From Nocardioides sp. (lineage in GTDB: Bacteria > Actinomycetota > Actinomycetes > Propionibacteriales > Nocardioidaceae), in NCBI GenBank assembly GCA_017354415.1, contig JAFMQY010000002.1:1-58605 (forward strand): a stretch of 58,605 bases of DNA. Direction: 5' to 3'. Within the stretch, counting starts at the first letter, position 1; the number at the start of each line of letters is the position of its first letter. The notes below the pieces were generated by a model that saw only the letters and a program-made list of their open reading frames with translations, was not told the DNA's origin and ran no database searches. The position numbers were made by a program, and so were the translations under genes. Of this stretch, positions 40,969 to 49,645 are shown piece by piece.

Positions 40969-42599
40969 CAGCCCGACCCGACCAGTCGTTCCCGCACCCA
41001 TCCGGCTCCCGCTCCGTCCAACTTTGTGATCGACTGCGGCCTGCCTCCCAGGACGCCAGCGACTCGCAACGCGTCGTAGGTCCACGGCGGCTCTACGAAC
41101 CGATCCTGCCTGAATCTGATGGCCAGGACTCCTCTGACACTCCGCGTCATCCGCGCAATCTCTGCCGGTGAATAGACAGTGCGTCGGCCCACGAACTTGA
41201 CGACCTCGTCCGGATCGACGGACCGCAGTGCGTCTTCCACGATGCCGATGGCACTGATGGCCTGCGCGTCCTGGGATCGATAGAAGAGCAGGACGTCTCC
41301 CAGTTCGATCTGGTTGGTCGGGCTGTTGCACAGGTACGCCTTGCGTAGCGCGTTTCCCCAGGGATGAGTCACTGGGCTACCGAGCGGGAACAGTTCGAGC
41401 TGCTCGGATCGGCGTCTTGGCGCTCGCTCCGGGAACAGTTGATCGTGCCACCGCGGCTCGATCGGGACCACGAACACCTGCTGGCTGCAGCGCAGGGCTG
41501 GCGGTCCGAATCGAATGTGGTATTCCAGGTCGCTCAGGTCGGCTCCGTGACTCTCAGTGAAGGGCCGAAGCGACTTGGCGAGCACGTGTTCCTTCCGAGT
41601 GTTGCGGGAGCCGGTGTCGACGAAACCGAAGCTCTCCAGGAAGCCGATCACTCCTGGATGGGAAGGCAGAACCTCGACGTACAGGGTCGCGGTTGGCGAG
41701 TCGGCAGCGTCCATCAATATTGCTTTGAGAAGGAGCTCGCCGAACTTCACGTTCGGGTGTTCCGAGGAGACCTTGAAGGTGCAGATCTTCATGACCGGCT
41801 GGTGGAGCTCGTACGGACAATCCGGCTCAGGCTTGAGAATGGCGAGAGCAGCATGTCGGTCACCCTCGTCAATGAGATAGCAAGTGCGGGTCTCGCTTTC
41901 TGCCCGGACCTTGGCGAACCAGTCATCGAACTCGTCGTAGTCGGCTCGCAAGCTGTCGAAGATGGGGTCGTCGGTTCGTAGGGTGTAGGTGGCTGGCTTG
42001 CTCACCCGCGGTGGCGGCGGTGTCTCGGCTGGTTCGAACTGGGCCAAGAGCGCGACAGCTTCCTCGAGTGTCATCACCCGCTCCGCGAGCCCGGCCCTTT
42101 CAGCCCTTCGGCGAAGTTTGTAATCGTCGGTGACCAGGTGAGTGGCCGCACCGGCGTGCAACGCAGCGATGATCCGCAGGTCTCGGTGGTCGTTTGTTCC
42201 CGGGACGCTGTTTCCGACACGTGCAGTGAGCGCGTCCGGTATCGGGACTTCCTCGAGAATGTGGAACTTCTCGAGCTCGGCCAAGCGTTGAGCGCGCTGC
42301 GCGGGGTCCTTAGCTTCAAGCAGGTCGTCTCGGGTGGCCACGGTGACGCAAAGAAGTTGTCCTTGCTCGTTGGCCAGCCTGAGCAGTTTGGCGCCACTTC
42401 GCATCCCGGGTTCGAGTACGCCCGAATAGGGCTCCACCGCAATGACCACGTTGGAGTCCAGGAGCAGCCGCAGGCGCAGAGCACGGCCCGATCCGCCAGT
42501 CACGTCAACATAGTGCGCGACCTCAGGGCAGAAATGTCGGAGTCTTCGTTGATTGCGGTTGGCGCAGTCAATGAGCCCGCCACCGCGCGGGTGTGACAC
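40968..42599 (-). CDS. Three-domain PIN nuclease, GNAT acetyltransferase and EVE/ASCH-like protein
   Basis: Up to 543 aa; neither GTG 42599 nor GTG 42503 (VTGGSGRALRLRLLLD) has a good ribosome site, and the PIN domain begins just after the latter, so the true start may be 42503. The PIN domain has the acidic residues LLLDSNVVIAVEP, TNDHRDLRIIAAL and HLVTDDYKL. The middle is a GNAT acetyltransferase (DRHAALAILKPE, VKFGELLLKAILM, VIGFLESFGFVDTG). The C-terminus is EVE/ASCH-like (FGPPALRCSQQVF, NPWGNALRKAYL-type block, IELGDVLLFYRSQD, AISAIGIVEDAL). Nuclease, acetyltransferase and nucleotide-reader modules in one chain beside an ASCH protein suggest an RNA-targeting stress or defence system. No antitoxin-like small gene was seen. 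Confidence 0.82.
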   Translation of the reverse strand: MSHPRGGGLIDCANRNQRRLRHFCPEVAHYVDVTGGSGRALRLRLLLDSNVVIAVEPYSGVLEPGMRSGAKLLRLANEQGQLLCVTVATRDDLLEAKDPAQRAQRLAELEKFHILEEVPIPDALTARVGNSVPGTNDHRDLRIIAALHAGAATHLVTDDYKLRRRAERAGLAERVMTLEEAVALLAQFEPAETPPPPRVSKPATYTLRTDDPIFDSLRADYDEFDDWFAKVRAESETRTCYLIDEGDRHAALAILKPEPDCPYELHQPVMKICTFKVSSEHPNVKFGELLLKAILMDAADSPTATLYVEVLPSHPGVIGFLESFGFVDTGSRNTRKEHVLAKSLRPFTESHGADLSDLEYHIRFGPPALRCSQQVFVVPIEPRWHDQLFPERAPRRRSEQLELFPLGSPVTHPWGNALRKAYLCNSPTNQIELGDVLLFYRSQDAQAISAIGIVEDALRSVDPDEVVKFVGRRTVYSPAEIARMTRSVRGVLAIRFRQDRFVEPPWTYDALRVAGVLGGRPQSITKLDGAGAGWVRERLVGSG

Positions 42600-42675
42600 G
42601 CCCGCGTAGCGGCGGATTGACCCACCACTCGCTCGCTGGAATCAGTTGTGCGAGGCGGTAGGCCGGCGCACAAAG

Positions 42676-42709
42676 CGAAACCCCAGCTACCTTCGTAGCT
42701 GGGGTTTCG
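42676..42709. terminator. Strong bidirectional terminator hairpin
   Basis: CGAAACCCCAGCTAC and GTAGCTGGGGTTTCG pair perfectly over 15 bp around the loop CTTC. It lies between the 3' end of the glycine-rich gene and the 5' end of the PIN-GNAT gene, both on the minus strand, so it ends the former. The run of A/T at the stem base suits either strand. Confidence 0.85.
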
Positions 42710-42747
42710 TGCTGCAGCAGGTTGCTGGTGTTGCTACACGCCGGTGC

Positions 42748-44490
42748 TCACTTGAGCTTCAAGACGATGGTGCGCTTGGCGGTGGGACCTCCGGCCACGG
42801 TCGCTGTCGCGTTCGTTGAGATGCTGTGCGTCTTTGCCTTGTGGAGCATGGTCATGCCAGCCGCCGTCACGTGCAGCGTGACGGTCTTGGTGGAGCCGCC
42901 GGTCGTCGTGTAGGCGTTTGCGGCCACGACCTTCTTGCTCGCCACGAGCTTGATTTTGCCTGTGCACACCATGGCTCCGGAGCAGGCCACGGTGACTTTG
43001 GTCTTGCCGGAGGCTACGACCGCCGTACCGGTCTTGATCGCGATGTGGGCGCTGGTGACCTGGTAGGAGATCGACGCGGTGCCCTTGTACCCGTCGTCGG
43101 AGGTGCCGGTCACCTTGTAGGTGTGGGACCCAGCCGTGCTGGTGTCCAGCTGGCCGGTGCCGCCGTCGACGGTGAATGAGCCGGTGGAGTCGTTGCAGGC
43201 CACCAAACCGGGTCCCCCGAGCCCTTCGGTGCATGAGAACGTCGTCGGAACCGTCTGGCCCAGCTTGTAGATGCCGCCGGTGGCCGGCGAGGAAATGTTC
43301 GCGGTCGGCGGGTACATCACCGTGTACGAGATCGAGGTGGTGTCGCTCAACCCGCTTGAGGACATCGCAGTCACCGTGTAGGTATGGAATCCGCCGACCG
43401 AGGTGTCCAGGGTCCCGGAACCGCCCGTGGCGGTCGTGGTGCCGTTCGAGTCGTCGCATGAGGTGAGCCCGGAGCCCCCGACGCCCTCCGTACATGCGAA
43501 GCTCGTGTGCACGGTCTGACCGACCACGTAGGTGCCGCCGTCCACCGGTGCCGAGATCGAGGCTGACGGCGGCGCGGCAGCCGGGTAGGTGATCGAGACC
43601 ATCCCCGCGCTGGCAGTCGGCGCTGGCGCGCTCACGACGTAGGCAGTCGACTTCACGTAGCTGGATCCGCCGCCACCTGAGCCGCCACTGCCAGCAGCTC
43701 CGCCACCGCCACCACCGCCGCCGAAGTAGCCGCCACCGCCGCCGCCGCCACCGGCGCCGAAGTCGGTGGTGCCGGAGCCACCCGTGCCTGCGTTCCCGCC
43801 GAGGAAGGCGGAGCCGTCGGAACCGCTTGTGGCATTGCTGCCGCCCTGGGCGGCACCGCCCAGCCCGGGTCCGGACTGGGTGCCGGCGGTGCCTTGACCT
43901 CCGCCGCCGTTGCTGCCGTCCTTTCCGGCATCGCCGCCCGCGACGTCGTAGGTGCCGCCACCCCCTCCACCTGCCACGAGGAGCACGCTGGCCGAAGTCG
44001 GAGCGCCGGCTCCGGTGCTGAACATGGAGGCGCCACCACCGCCTCCACCACCAGAGGCGCCGACGCCGGGCTTCCCCGCACCTCCGGTGCCGCCGCCGCC
44101 GACGCCACCCGCGGTTCCCGTGCCCGCGCAGAATCCGCCGCCAGCACCCGCGCCGGCGACTTGGACCCGGTACTGGAAGTTCGCGGCCACGGGCACGATC
44201 GCAGTCACCGTGTCGCCTCGGCCACCAGCGCCGTTGAAGCAGTCGCCGCCTCTGCCTCCGACCGCCGTGATCTGCACCGCGGTCACCCCAGCCGGGGCGG
44301 TCCAGGTGGTCACCCCCGGACTGGTGAAGTTGACCGTGGTCTGCCCTGCGGCGTCGGCCGCCGGTGCCGCCACCACTGTCACGGCCGCGAGCCCGCCAAG
44401 CAGCGTGGGAGCAGCGAGTAGGCCGGCGCCCCACCGTGCAACAGCACGAGGGCGCGCTCGACCTGGAATCGAAGGGGCCACAGAACTCAC
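42748..44490 (-). CDS. Secreted glycine-rich protein with two Cys-containing beta repeats
   Basis: 580 aa; GTG 44490 begins MSSVAPSIPGRARPRAVARW, then hydrophobic GLLAAPTLLGGLAAVTVVAA and AAGQ, a signal peptide. Residues about 50-290 form a beta-rich, strongly Gly-rich domain (TTWTAPAGVTAVQITAVGG, FGAGGGGGGGGYFGG) of the type found in actinobacterial exported proteins. Two repeats of about 95 residues follow, each with PxxGGxYxxGQTVxTxFxCTEGxGGxGLxxC and a terminal HTYTVTAMSS block; the paired Cys probably form disulfides. A C-terminal domain with CSGAMVCTGKIKL resembles Fn3-like modules. No wall-sorting motif was seen. Function unknown, likely structural or adhesive. Confidence 0.82.
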   Translation of the reverse strand: MSSVAPSIPGRARPRAVARWGAGLLAAPTLLGGLAAVTVVAAPAADAAGQTTVNFTSPGVTTWTAPAGVTAVQITAVGGRGGDCFNGAGGRGDTVTAIVPVAANFQYRVQVAGAGAGGGFCAGTGTAGGVGGGGTGGAGKPGVGASGGGGGGGASMFSTGAGAPTSASVLLVAGGGGGGTYDVAGGDAGKDGSNGGGGQGTAGTQSGPGLGGAAQGGSNATSGSDGSAFLGGNAGTGGSGTTDFGAGGGGGGGGYFGGGGGGGGAAGSGGSGGGGSSYVKSTAYVVSAPAPTASAGMVSITYPAAAPPSASISAPVDGGTYVVGQTVHTSFACTEGVGGSGLTSCDDSNGTTTATGGSGTLDTSVGGFHTYTVTAMSSSGLSDTTSISYTVMYPPTANISSPATGGIYKLGQTVPTTFSCTEGLGGPGLVACNDSTGSFTVDGGTGQLDTSTAGSHTYKVTGTSDDGYKGTASISYQVTSAHIAIKTGTAVVASGKTKVTVACSGAMVCTGKIKLVASKKVVAANAYTTTGGSTKTVTLHVTAAGMTMLHKAKTHSISTNATATVAGGPTAKRTIVLKLK

Positions 44491-44673
44491 GATCCTTTCG
44501 GTAGGGCAAGAACATGTCGCTGCTCCAGGCCCCGAAGCCCCTCATTCGAGCGAGAACCTCACCAGCCCCCGAGGGCGGGCTTCTGAGGTAGCCATCGGAG
44601 AGTATCGAAACCAGCCGTGTGAGGTAAGCACCCAAGTCGGCCACGGGACGACCGAACGATCGACCTACTGGTT

Positions 44674-44687
44674 CCGGCGTACGCCGG
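44674..44687. repeat. 14-bp perfect palindrome CCGGCGTACGCCGG
   Basis: Lies in the 356-bp gap between the glycine-rich gene and the broken mgtC. Could be an operator or a short hairpin. Apart from this and the next terminator-like hairpin the gap holds nothing recognisable. Confidence 0.4.
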
Positions 44688-44718
44688 TCAAGATGCTCTG
44701 GCCCGAGCCAACACGCAA

Positions 44719-44747
44719 AGGGCCGAACCTGACCGAGGTTCGGCCCT
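44719..44747. terminator. Terminator-type hairpin without an adjacent intact gene
   Basis: AGGGCCGAACCT and AGGTTCGGCCCT pair perfectly over 12 bp around GACCG, preceded by CAAA. This is the usual actinobacterial terminator form, yet the only genes near are the minus-strand glycine-rich gene starting 230 bp away and the mgtC remnant downstream. It may be left from a lost gene or tRNA. Confidence 0.65.
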
Positions 44748-44846
44748 GGTGGTCGGGCGACCTGCATTCTTGCCGAGGCCCGGACGGTCAAAGCGGACAA
44801 GGCCGACACCAGACGTGCGGCCGGTAAGGAACCTGCTTTGTCTGCC

Positions 44847-45240
44847 ATGCACCAGATCAGCGCCCTCGGCCTGGTCCTCTTCGCCATGCTCCTCGGTGCC
44901 GTCGTCGGCTACGAAAGGAGCCTGCTGAACAAGCCCGCCGGGCTGAAACCCACATGCTGGTATCCGGCGCAGCGTGTCTCATCATGCACCTCGGGCAGAT
45001 CGCTATGGACCAGCAGGCACACAGCGCTGATCCCACCCGCACTCTGCATGCGGTCGTCACAGGCATCGGCTTCCTCGCCGGCGGCGCGATCATCCGCGAT
45101 GGTGCCAACCCGCAGGGGCTCACGACCGCAGCAACGGTCTTCTTCGCCGCCGCACTCGGATGCGCTGTCGCTCTCGGTACGCCACTCCTTGCCGCCGGCG
45201 CTGTTGCCGCTTGCGAGAGCGCTTGCTTCTCCTCTTGGCC
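44847..45240 (+). pseudogene. Broken MgtC/SapB family membrane protein
   Basis: ATG 44847 opens HQISALGLVLFAMLLGAVVG and YERSLLNKPAGLK, the MgtC start. At about 44947 one base is missing: the rest of the family sequence (HMLVSGAACLIMHLGQIAMD, GIGFLAGGAIIRDG, NPQGLTTAATVFFAAALGCA) continues in the next frame from 44954. After TPLLAAGAV the sequence degrades and the normal C-terminal domain is absent. It is therefore a truncated, frameshifted remnant at the right border of the putative island. Confidence 0.82.
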
Positions 45241-45443
45241 ATGCAACCAGCGTGCTGGCGACGGCAGTTCAGCCACGCTCGGCCACCGGAGGTCGGAAAT
45301 CCAAGTCGTTCCTGCGCCAGACACGCCGCAAGGAGTCCGGCCGCCTGCGGGCCTGGCGTCCGTGCGCGTTCCGGAACGGGCCAGCCTCGTTCCCGTTTCG
45401 AGTTAGAGGTCCGCGTCGTCCAACCCGTTGCAGCAGTTCAGAG

Positions 45444-45482
45444 CTGTAATTCCGACCCCCCACTGGGGCAGTGGTTCGGAAT
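45444..45482. other. Candidate right attachment site or its relic
   Basis: Positions 45462-45482 match the tRNA-Arg 5' site (17494-17514) in direct orientation with two mismatches. The adjacent 45444-45461 matches 17502-17519 inverted with one mismatch. The locus is itself an imperfect inverted repeat (ATTCCGA...TCGGAAT). It lies just after the broken mgtC and before a LuxR gene. Confidence 0.4.
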
Positions 45483-45657
45483 AGTAGTGGTGACGCCGTT
45501 CAGGACTGGCTCCGGGAGCACCCACGGTCGAAACGCATTACCCTGAGTGTGGCCGAATTCTCTCGTCGTGTGTCGACTTCCGAACAGCATCGTTCGGACG
45601 ATTCATGCGTCACTGGGTCGCGACGCTTCGAGGGGGGAGCCGCACGGGGGGTGCCAC

Positions 45658-46449
45658 ATGTGGGTTCTGCGCAGCTATGAGGAATGGCTCGAGTTAGTCC
45701 GCGACCTCCTCAATCACCCCTCGCGGGAGTTCCCACGAATCCAGGTCCACATGCAACTCGCGAGCACCCTCGACACCATGGTGTCCTGGAACTGGGAAGA
45801 GCCCGATGGTTCCTATGGGGTCGAGTTTTCGCACCCGGTCTCACGCTGGCCGACCGCCGAGTCCTTCGAGATGTGGGAAGGCGGCGTTCGAGACCTTCAC
45901 CCGCTTCTCTGCTGGTTCCGCGGCACAGAAGACCCCCGACCGATGTCGTTGGGCCGTGTCCCGGACACCTACATCGCTCCTGGCGCGATGGAGCTCACCC
46001 GCGAGTTCAGCGCCCCGGTCGGCGCCGATCAGCAGCTGTCCATCCCGTGCTTCGTCGGCAACGGTTACCGTGCGTTCGTCGCGGCCAAGAGCGGGGATGA
46101 CTTCAGCGACGAGGCACTCCAGTTGGCCCGGCGCATCCAGCCCCTCCTGGCCCTGTTGTGGTTGCAGAACGCGGCCCTGGAGCGATGCCCCGACCACGAC
46201 GAGTCGTCGGGGCTGACCGGCCGCGAGCTCGCGGTGCTCCAACTGCTGGCCGACGGGCTGACCGCCGAGGCGATCGCACGCCGGCTCGGGATCTCCCCGC
46301 GAACGGTGCACTGCCACCTGGCACATGTGTACCGCAAGCTCGGCGTCGCCGACCGGATGCGGGCGGTCCTCGTCGCCCAGGCTGCCGGACTCGTCACCCT
46401 CGACCACAAGCCGGAGCCGGGATTGGACCGGACCACGTCGGACGTCTGA
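45658..46449 (+). CDS. LuxR family transcriptional regulator
   Basis: 263 aa from ATG 45658 (MWVLRSYEEWLELVRDLL), preceded by GGGGGG; the track start adds 37 implausible residues. The N-terminal part (about 1-190) is an unassigned sensor region, perhaps GAF-like. The C-terminal LuxR helix-turn-helix is LTGRELAVLQLLADGLTAEA with ISPRTVHCHLAHVYRKLGVA. The downstream secreted AGE-like gene starts 79 bp later on the same strand and is the likely target or operon partner. Confidence 0.88.
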   Translation: MWVLRSYEEWLELVRDLLNHPSREFPRIQVHMQLASTLDTMVSWNWEEPDGSYGVEFSHPVSRWPTAESFEMWEGGVRDLHPLLCWFRGTEDPRPMSLGRVPDTYIAPGAMELTREFSAPVGADQQLSIPCFVGNGYRAFVAAKSGDDFSDEALQLARRIQPLLALLWLQNAALERCPDHDESSGLTGRELAVLQLLADGLTAEAIARRLGISPRTVHCHLAHVYRKLGVADRMRAVLVAQAAGLVTLDHKPEPGLDRTTSDV

Positions 46450-46528
46450 AGAGCAAGTCGGTAGAACTACTGATCGCGCGTCCTACGTGACTGGAGGGAG
46501 CCTGGAACCTCGGGGGAAGGAGCCCGCC

Positions 46529-48775
46529 ATGTCCGTGTCCGGCGCTGCCCATGACCGGTCGAACGCTCGGGGTCGCATCCGCAGGTGGCGCGTGCACGGG
46601 CTTGCGCTGGTGGCGGTCATCGCCGCTCTCGCCATGCGGCCGACGTCGCCGGCGGGCGCTGACACCGGTGATCCGGTCTCAGCGCCCGCATCCGCCGCCG
46701 TCCCGGACGTCCTCACCGGCGACACCTGGCTCCGCCACCACCGCGAGGACCTCATGCCCTACTGGGATCAGCCGGCCGCGCTCGGCGATCCGGTGGGGAA
46801 CTTCCCGTCCTTCCGCGACCGTAACGGTGACCTCATCCCGGCGAGTCCGGACACCCAGGACAGCTCGGACCCGAGAGCTCTCTCGACCCTGGCCCGACAG
46901 GTCTACGGCTACTCCCTGTCGTTCATGCTGACCGGTCAGGACCGGTACCTCACCTACGCCAAGGCCGGGCTCGACTGGATCGACGCACACGCCAAGGACC
47001 CGGTGTACGGCGGCTACTACGGCGACCTCAACGCGGACGGCAGCCCGGTGAATCCCCAGGGAAAAAAGGACCTGTTCGACCTGGCCTCCCTCGGGCTGGC
47101 GTACGGCATGTACTTCAACGTCACCCGGGACCCGGCCGTCGAGAACGAGCTGCTCGCCGTACGTGACCTGATCTTCGACAAGTACTACGACCCGGCCCAG
47201 CACCGGATGAAGGACTCCCTGACCTATGACCTGTCCACCGAGGTGGACACCGGGGGACCCGGAGAGAACATCACCGATCTCCTCATCCCCGCCACCGCGG
47301 TTTCACTGTCCAACTGGGCGCTGCTGAGCGACCCCGCCCGTCAGACGCAGTTCAAGAACGACCTGCGCGAGCTGGTCTCGATCCTCATCGCGAACCACAA
47401 GAACGACGGCGCCACGAACCCGAACAACCGGTTCTACTTCTGGGGACCCAGCGGCAGGTTCGGCAGTTTCTCCTCGCTGGAGACCGACTTCGGTCACAAC
47501 CTGCTGAGCTATGCGGTCATCTACGACGCCAACCACCTCTTCCCGGACCGTCCCTGGGACGGCCTGAGCGACGACCGCGCCCGGCTCCTCTCGCATGCGT
47601 GGGACGGCGCGGCGTCACGGTGGAACGAGCGCATCGTGCGGAGCTTCGCGACGGGCAACGTCGAGCCGGACAGCGGGTGGTGGATGCACGACGAGGGGGA
47701 CCAGCTGCTGGCCACGCTCGACCTGTCCGAAGGCTTCACGAACACCGCCCAGATCGACCAGCTCGCTCGGAGTGCCCAGACCTTCCTCGACATCTACGTC
47801 GACCGCGACCCGGCGTACCCGGCCCGCGAGACGTTCGCCCGGATCGACAACGTCGGCGACCAGACGGACCTGCGCAAGACCTTCGCCGGCAAGAACATGG
47901 ACCACAACTTCGAGCACGCGCTGATCATGTACCTGCACGGTCAGGCTCTCGAGGGGAAGCCCGCGACCCTCTACTACGCCTTCCCTGCCGACCAGGCACT
48001 CACGGCCGTCGCCGAGCCCTACTGGTTCAACTCGGCCGGCCAGACCCGCACCGTCACGCGTGATGTCAGCACCCTGGCCGGGCACAAGGTCGTCGAGGTC
48101 TCCTTCACCGGCATCGGCCAGGCAGCCGGCGAGCCCTACCCGGCGCCGAACGACACCACGGCACCGACGACGACCGTCACGAGGTCACCCGACGCGAACC
48201 AAGCCGGCTGGAACGACGGACCGGTCACCCTCGATCTGAATGCCACGGACGACCCCGGAGGCGTGGGCGTCAAGGAGGTCCACGTCCTGATGGACGACCA
48301 GGCCGGGCTCACCCCTGACCGCGCCGTCATCGAGCCCGGCGCCCATGCCACCGTCACCCTGAGCTCCGAGGGCGACTACGACGTCAGCTACTACGCAGTC
48401 GACCTGCTGGGCAACCGCGAGCCCGTGCAGACGACCCGCGTCCGCGTGGACCGCACCCCGCCGACCGTGTCCGGCCTTCCGGAGCAGCCGTGTGCGATCT
48501 GGCCGCCCAACGACCGCATGGTCACCATCGCCCACGTGGTCGGAGCGGACGCCCTGTCCGGACTTGCCGACCTGACGGTGGACGTGACCGCGGACGAGCC
48601 CGACGCGGGCGACGTCCTCGTCGACGGTGGCACGGTCCAGGTGCGCGCGTTCCGCGACGACGAAGGCGACGGCCGGGTCTACACCGTGACGGCCACCGCC
48701 ACCGACGCCGCGGGCAACGTCACCGTCGGACAGGGCACCTGCACCGTGCCGCACGACCAACGCGGAGGCCACTAG
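46529..48775 (+). CDS. Secreted AGE-like (alpha/alpha)6-barrel protein with Ig-like C-terminus
   Basis: 748 aa; ATG 46529 has GGGGGAAGGAG upstream. Signal peptide: RRWRVHGLALVAVIAALAMRPTSPAGAD. Residues about 60-530 form a helical barrel related to N-acylglucosamine 2-epimerases and GH88/105-like folds (VYGYSLSFMLTGQDRYLTYA, DPVYGGYYGDLNADGSPV, SGWWMHDEGDQLLATLDLSE, MDHNFEHALIMYLHGQALEG). Two Ig-like domains follow, the first of the OmpL47 type (GPVTLDLNATDDPGGVGVKE, YYAVDLLGNREPVQTTRVRV), the second HYR-like. Probably acts on extracellular polysaccharide, but epimerase versus lyase/hydrolase cannot be decided. Confidence 0.8.
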   Translation: MSVSGAAHDRSNARGRIRRWRVHGLALVAVIAALAMRPTSPAGADTGDPVSAPASAAVPDVLTGDTWLRHHREDLMPYWDQPAALGDPVGNFPSFRDRNGDLIPASPDTQDSSDPRALSTLARQVYGYSLSFMLTGQDRYLTYAKAGLDWIDAHAKDPVYGGYYGDLNADGSPVNPQGKKDLFDLASLGLAYGMYFNVTRDPAVENELLAVRDLIFDKYYDPAQHRMKDSLTYDLSTEVDTGGPGENITDLLIPATAVSLSNWALLSDPARQTQFKNDLRELVSILIANHKNDGATNPNNRFYFWGPSGRFGSFSSLETDFGHNLLSYAVIYDANHLFPDRPWDGLSDDRARLLSHAWDGAASRWNERIVRSFATGNVEPDSGWWMHDEGDQLLATLDLSEGFTNTAQIDQLARSAQTFLDIYVDRDPAYPARETFARIDNVGDQTDLRKTFAGKNMDHNFEHALIMYLHGQALEGKPATLYYAFPADQALTAVAEPYWFNSAGQTRTVTRDVSTLAGHKVVEVSFTGIGQAAGEPYPAPNDTTAPTTTVTRSPDANQAGWNDGPVTLDLNATDDPGGVGVKEVHVLMDDQAGLTPDRAVIEPGAHATVTLSSEGDYDVSYYAVDLLGNREPVQTTRVRVDRTPPTVSGLPEQPCAIWPPNDRMVTIAHVVGADALSGLADLTVDVTADEPDAGDVLVDGGTVQVRAFRDDEGDGRVYTVTATATDAAGNVTVGQGTCTVPHDQRGGH

Positions 48776-48798
48776 CTAGTGGAGGGTGACCTCACACC

Positions 48799-49515
48799 CT
48801 AAACAGCGAGGCTCACAGCCGCCCGGGGCACCGAACTGACGGGAGCTTCCCCGAGGCGCACTCGCAGCCCCGGGATGCGGGACACCTTCGAGAGTCCCCA
48901 GCCGACGCAAACTCCGACGCTGACCACGGTGCAGGCAACCCCGAGACCACCGTGGACCGCGACCGTGGCATCGGGTGGGAGCCGCATGGCCCAGGCGCCC
49001 ACAGCTGCGCTCGCCAGGTGCACCACTCCGTAGATCAGGGTCAGGTCCCTGAAGAGGTGCCTCACCCGCGGGTTCGCCGTCACCGACGCGGGAAGATGGA
49101 CGAAGTCGTGGGCGAGTCGCATCGTCAACGGACGCGTCCCGAATGCCGCAACGACGAACATCCCGCCCGTCAGCACTGACAAGATGATCGGCTGCCACAG
49201 GTAGACCACGACCGAGGTCACCGCAAGCGACGAGACGGTGCGCGCCGCGAACAACGCGAACGCCATCCACACCGTCGCGGGAACCCGGGCGCCGCGTAAC
49301 CAGCGCGCGAAGATGCACGACGACCGCCACGCGAGCACCGCGAGAAGTCCGATCATGTCGTGCCTGGCCCGCACGAAGGGGAACAGGAGGATCGCCGGGA
49401 CGACGACCGTCTCGGCCACCAGCCACAGCCCGTGCAGGAGGGTCGGCGCCAGGCGCCCGAGGTGAATGGTCGTGTCCGCGCTCGTATCAGCGTCGGCGGT
49501 GGTCGAGGTCGGCAT
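48799..49515 (-). CDS. Integral membrane protein of unknown function (VC0807-like)
   Basis: 238 aa with about six hydrophobic segments (WLVAETVVVPAILLFPFV, MIGLLAVLAWRSSCIFARWL, ALFAARTVSSLAVTSVVVYLW, LSVLTGGMFVVAAFGTRPL, LTLIYGVVHLASAAVGAWA, GGLGVACTVVSVGVCVGWGL). The order and the RPLTMRLAHDF block resemble VC0807/septation-A-like proteins of actinobacteria. No close partner gene; 130 bp separate it from the IclR gene. Function unknown. Confidence 0.75.
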   Translation of the reverse strand: MPTSTTADADTSADTTIHLGRLAPTLLHGLWLVAETVVVPAILLFPFVRARHDMIGLLAVLAWRSSCIFARWLRGARVPATVWMAFALFAARTVSSLAVTSVVVYLWQPIILSVLTGGMFVVAAFGTRPLTMRLAHDFVHLPASVTANPRVRHLFRDLTLIYGVVHLASAAVGAWAMRLPPDATVAVHGGLGVACTVVSVGVCVGWGLSKVSRIPGLRVRLGEAPVSSVPRAAVSLAV

Positions 49516-49645
49516 GAAGTGTGTGTCGTCGCGTTCGTGGTCTCGATGACCGACGAACGCTGCGCTTCAGGCCCGACGGCGCTCGAACAGTACGTCATGA
49601 ATGGCCCGCGCGAGAAAAGAACGCGGAATCTGGGCTACGGGAGGA

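Noticed and set aside
41364-41981. Plus-strand 205-aa ORF with fairly balanced composition
   Set aside because: Lies wholly opposite the PIN-GNAT gene, whose domains are clear; no ribosome site or homology recognised.
42734-44887. Minus-strand 717-aa ORF
   Set aside because: Out-of-frame shadow of the glycine-rich secreted protein; Arg/His-rich.
17502-45443. Integrase or transposase for the putative island
   Set aside because: None of the ORFs carries tyrosine- or serine-recombinase or DDE motifs that I can see.
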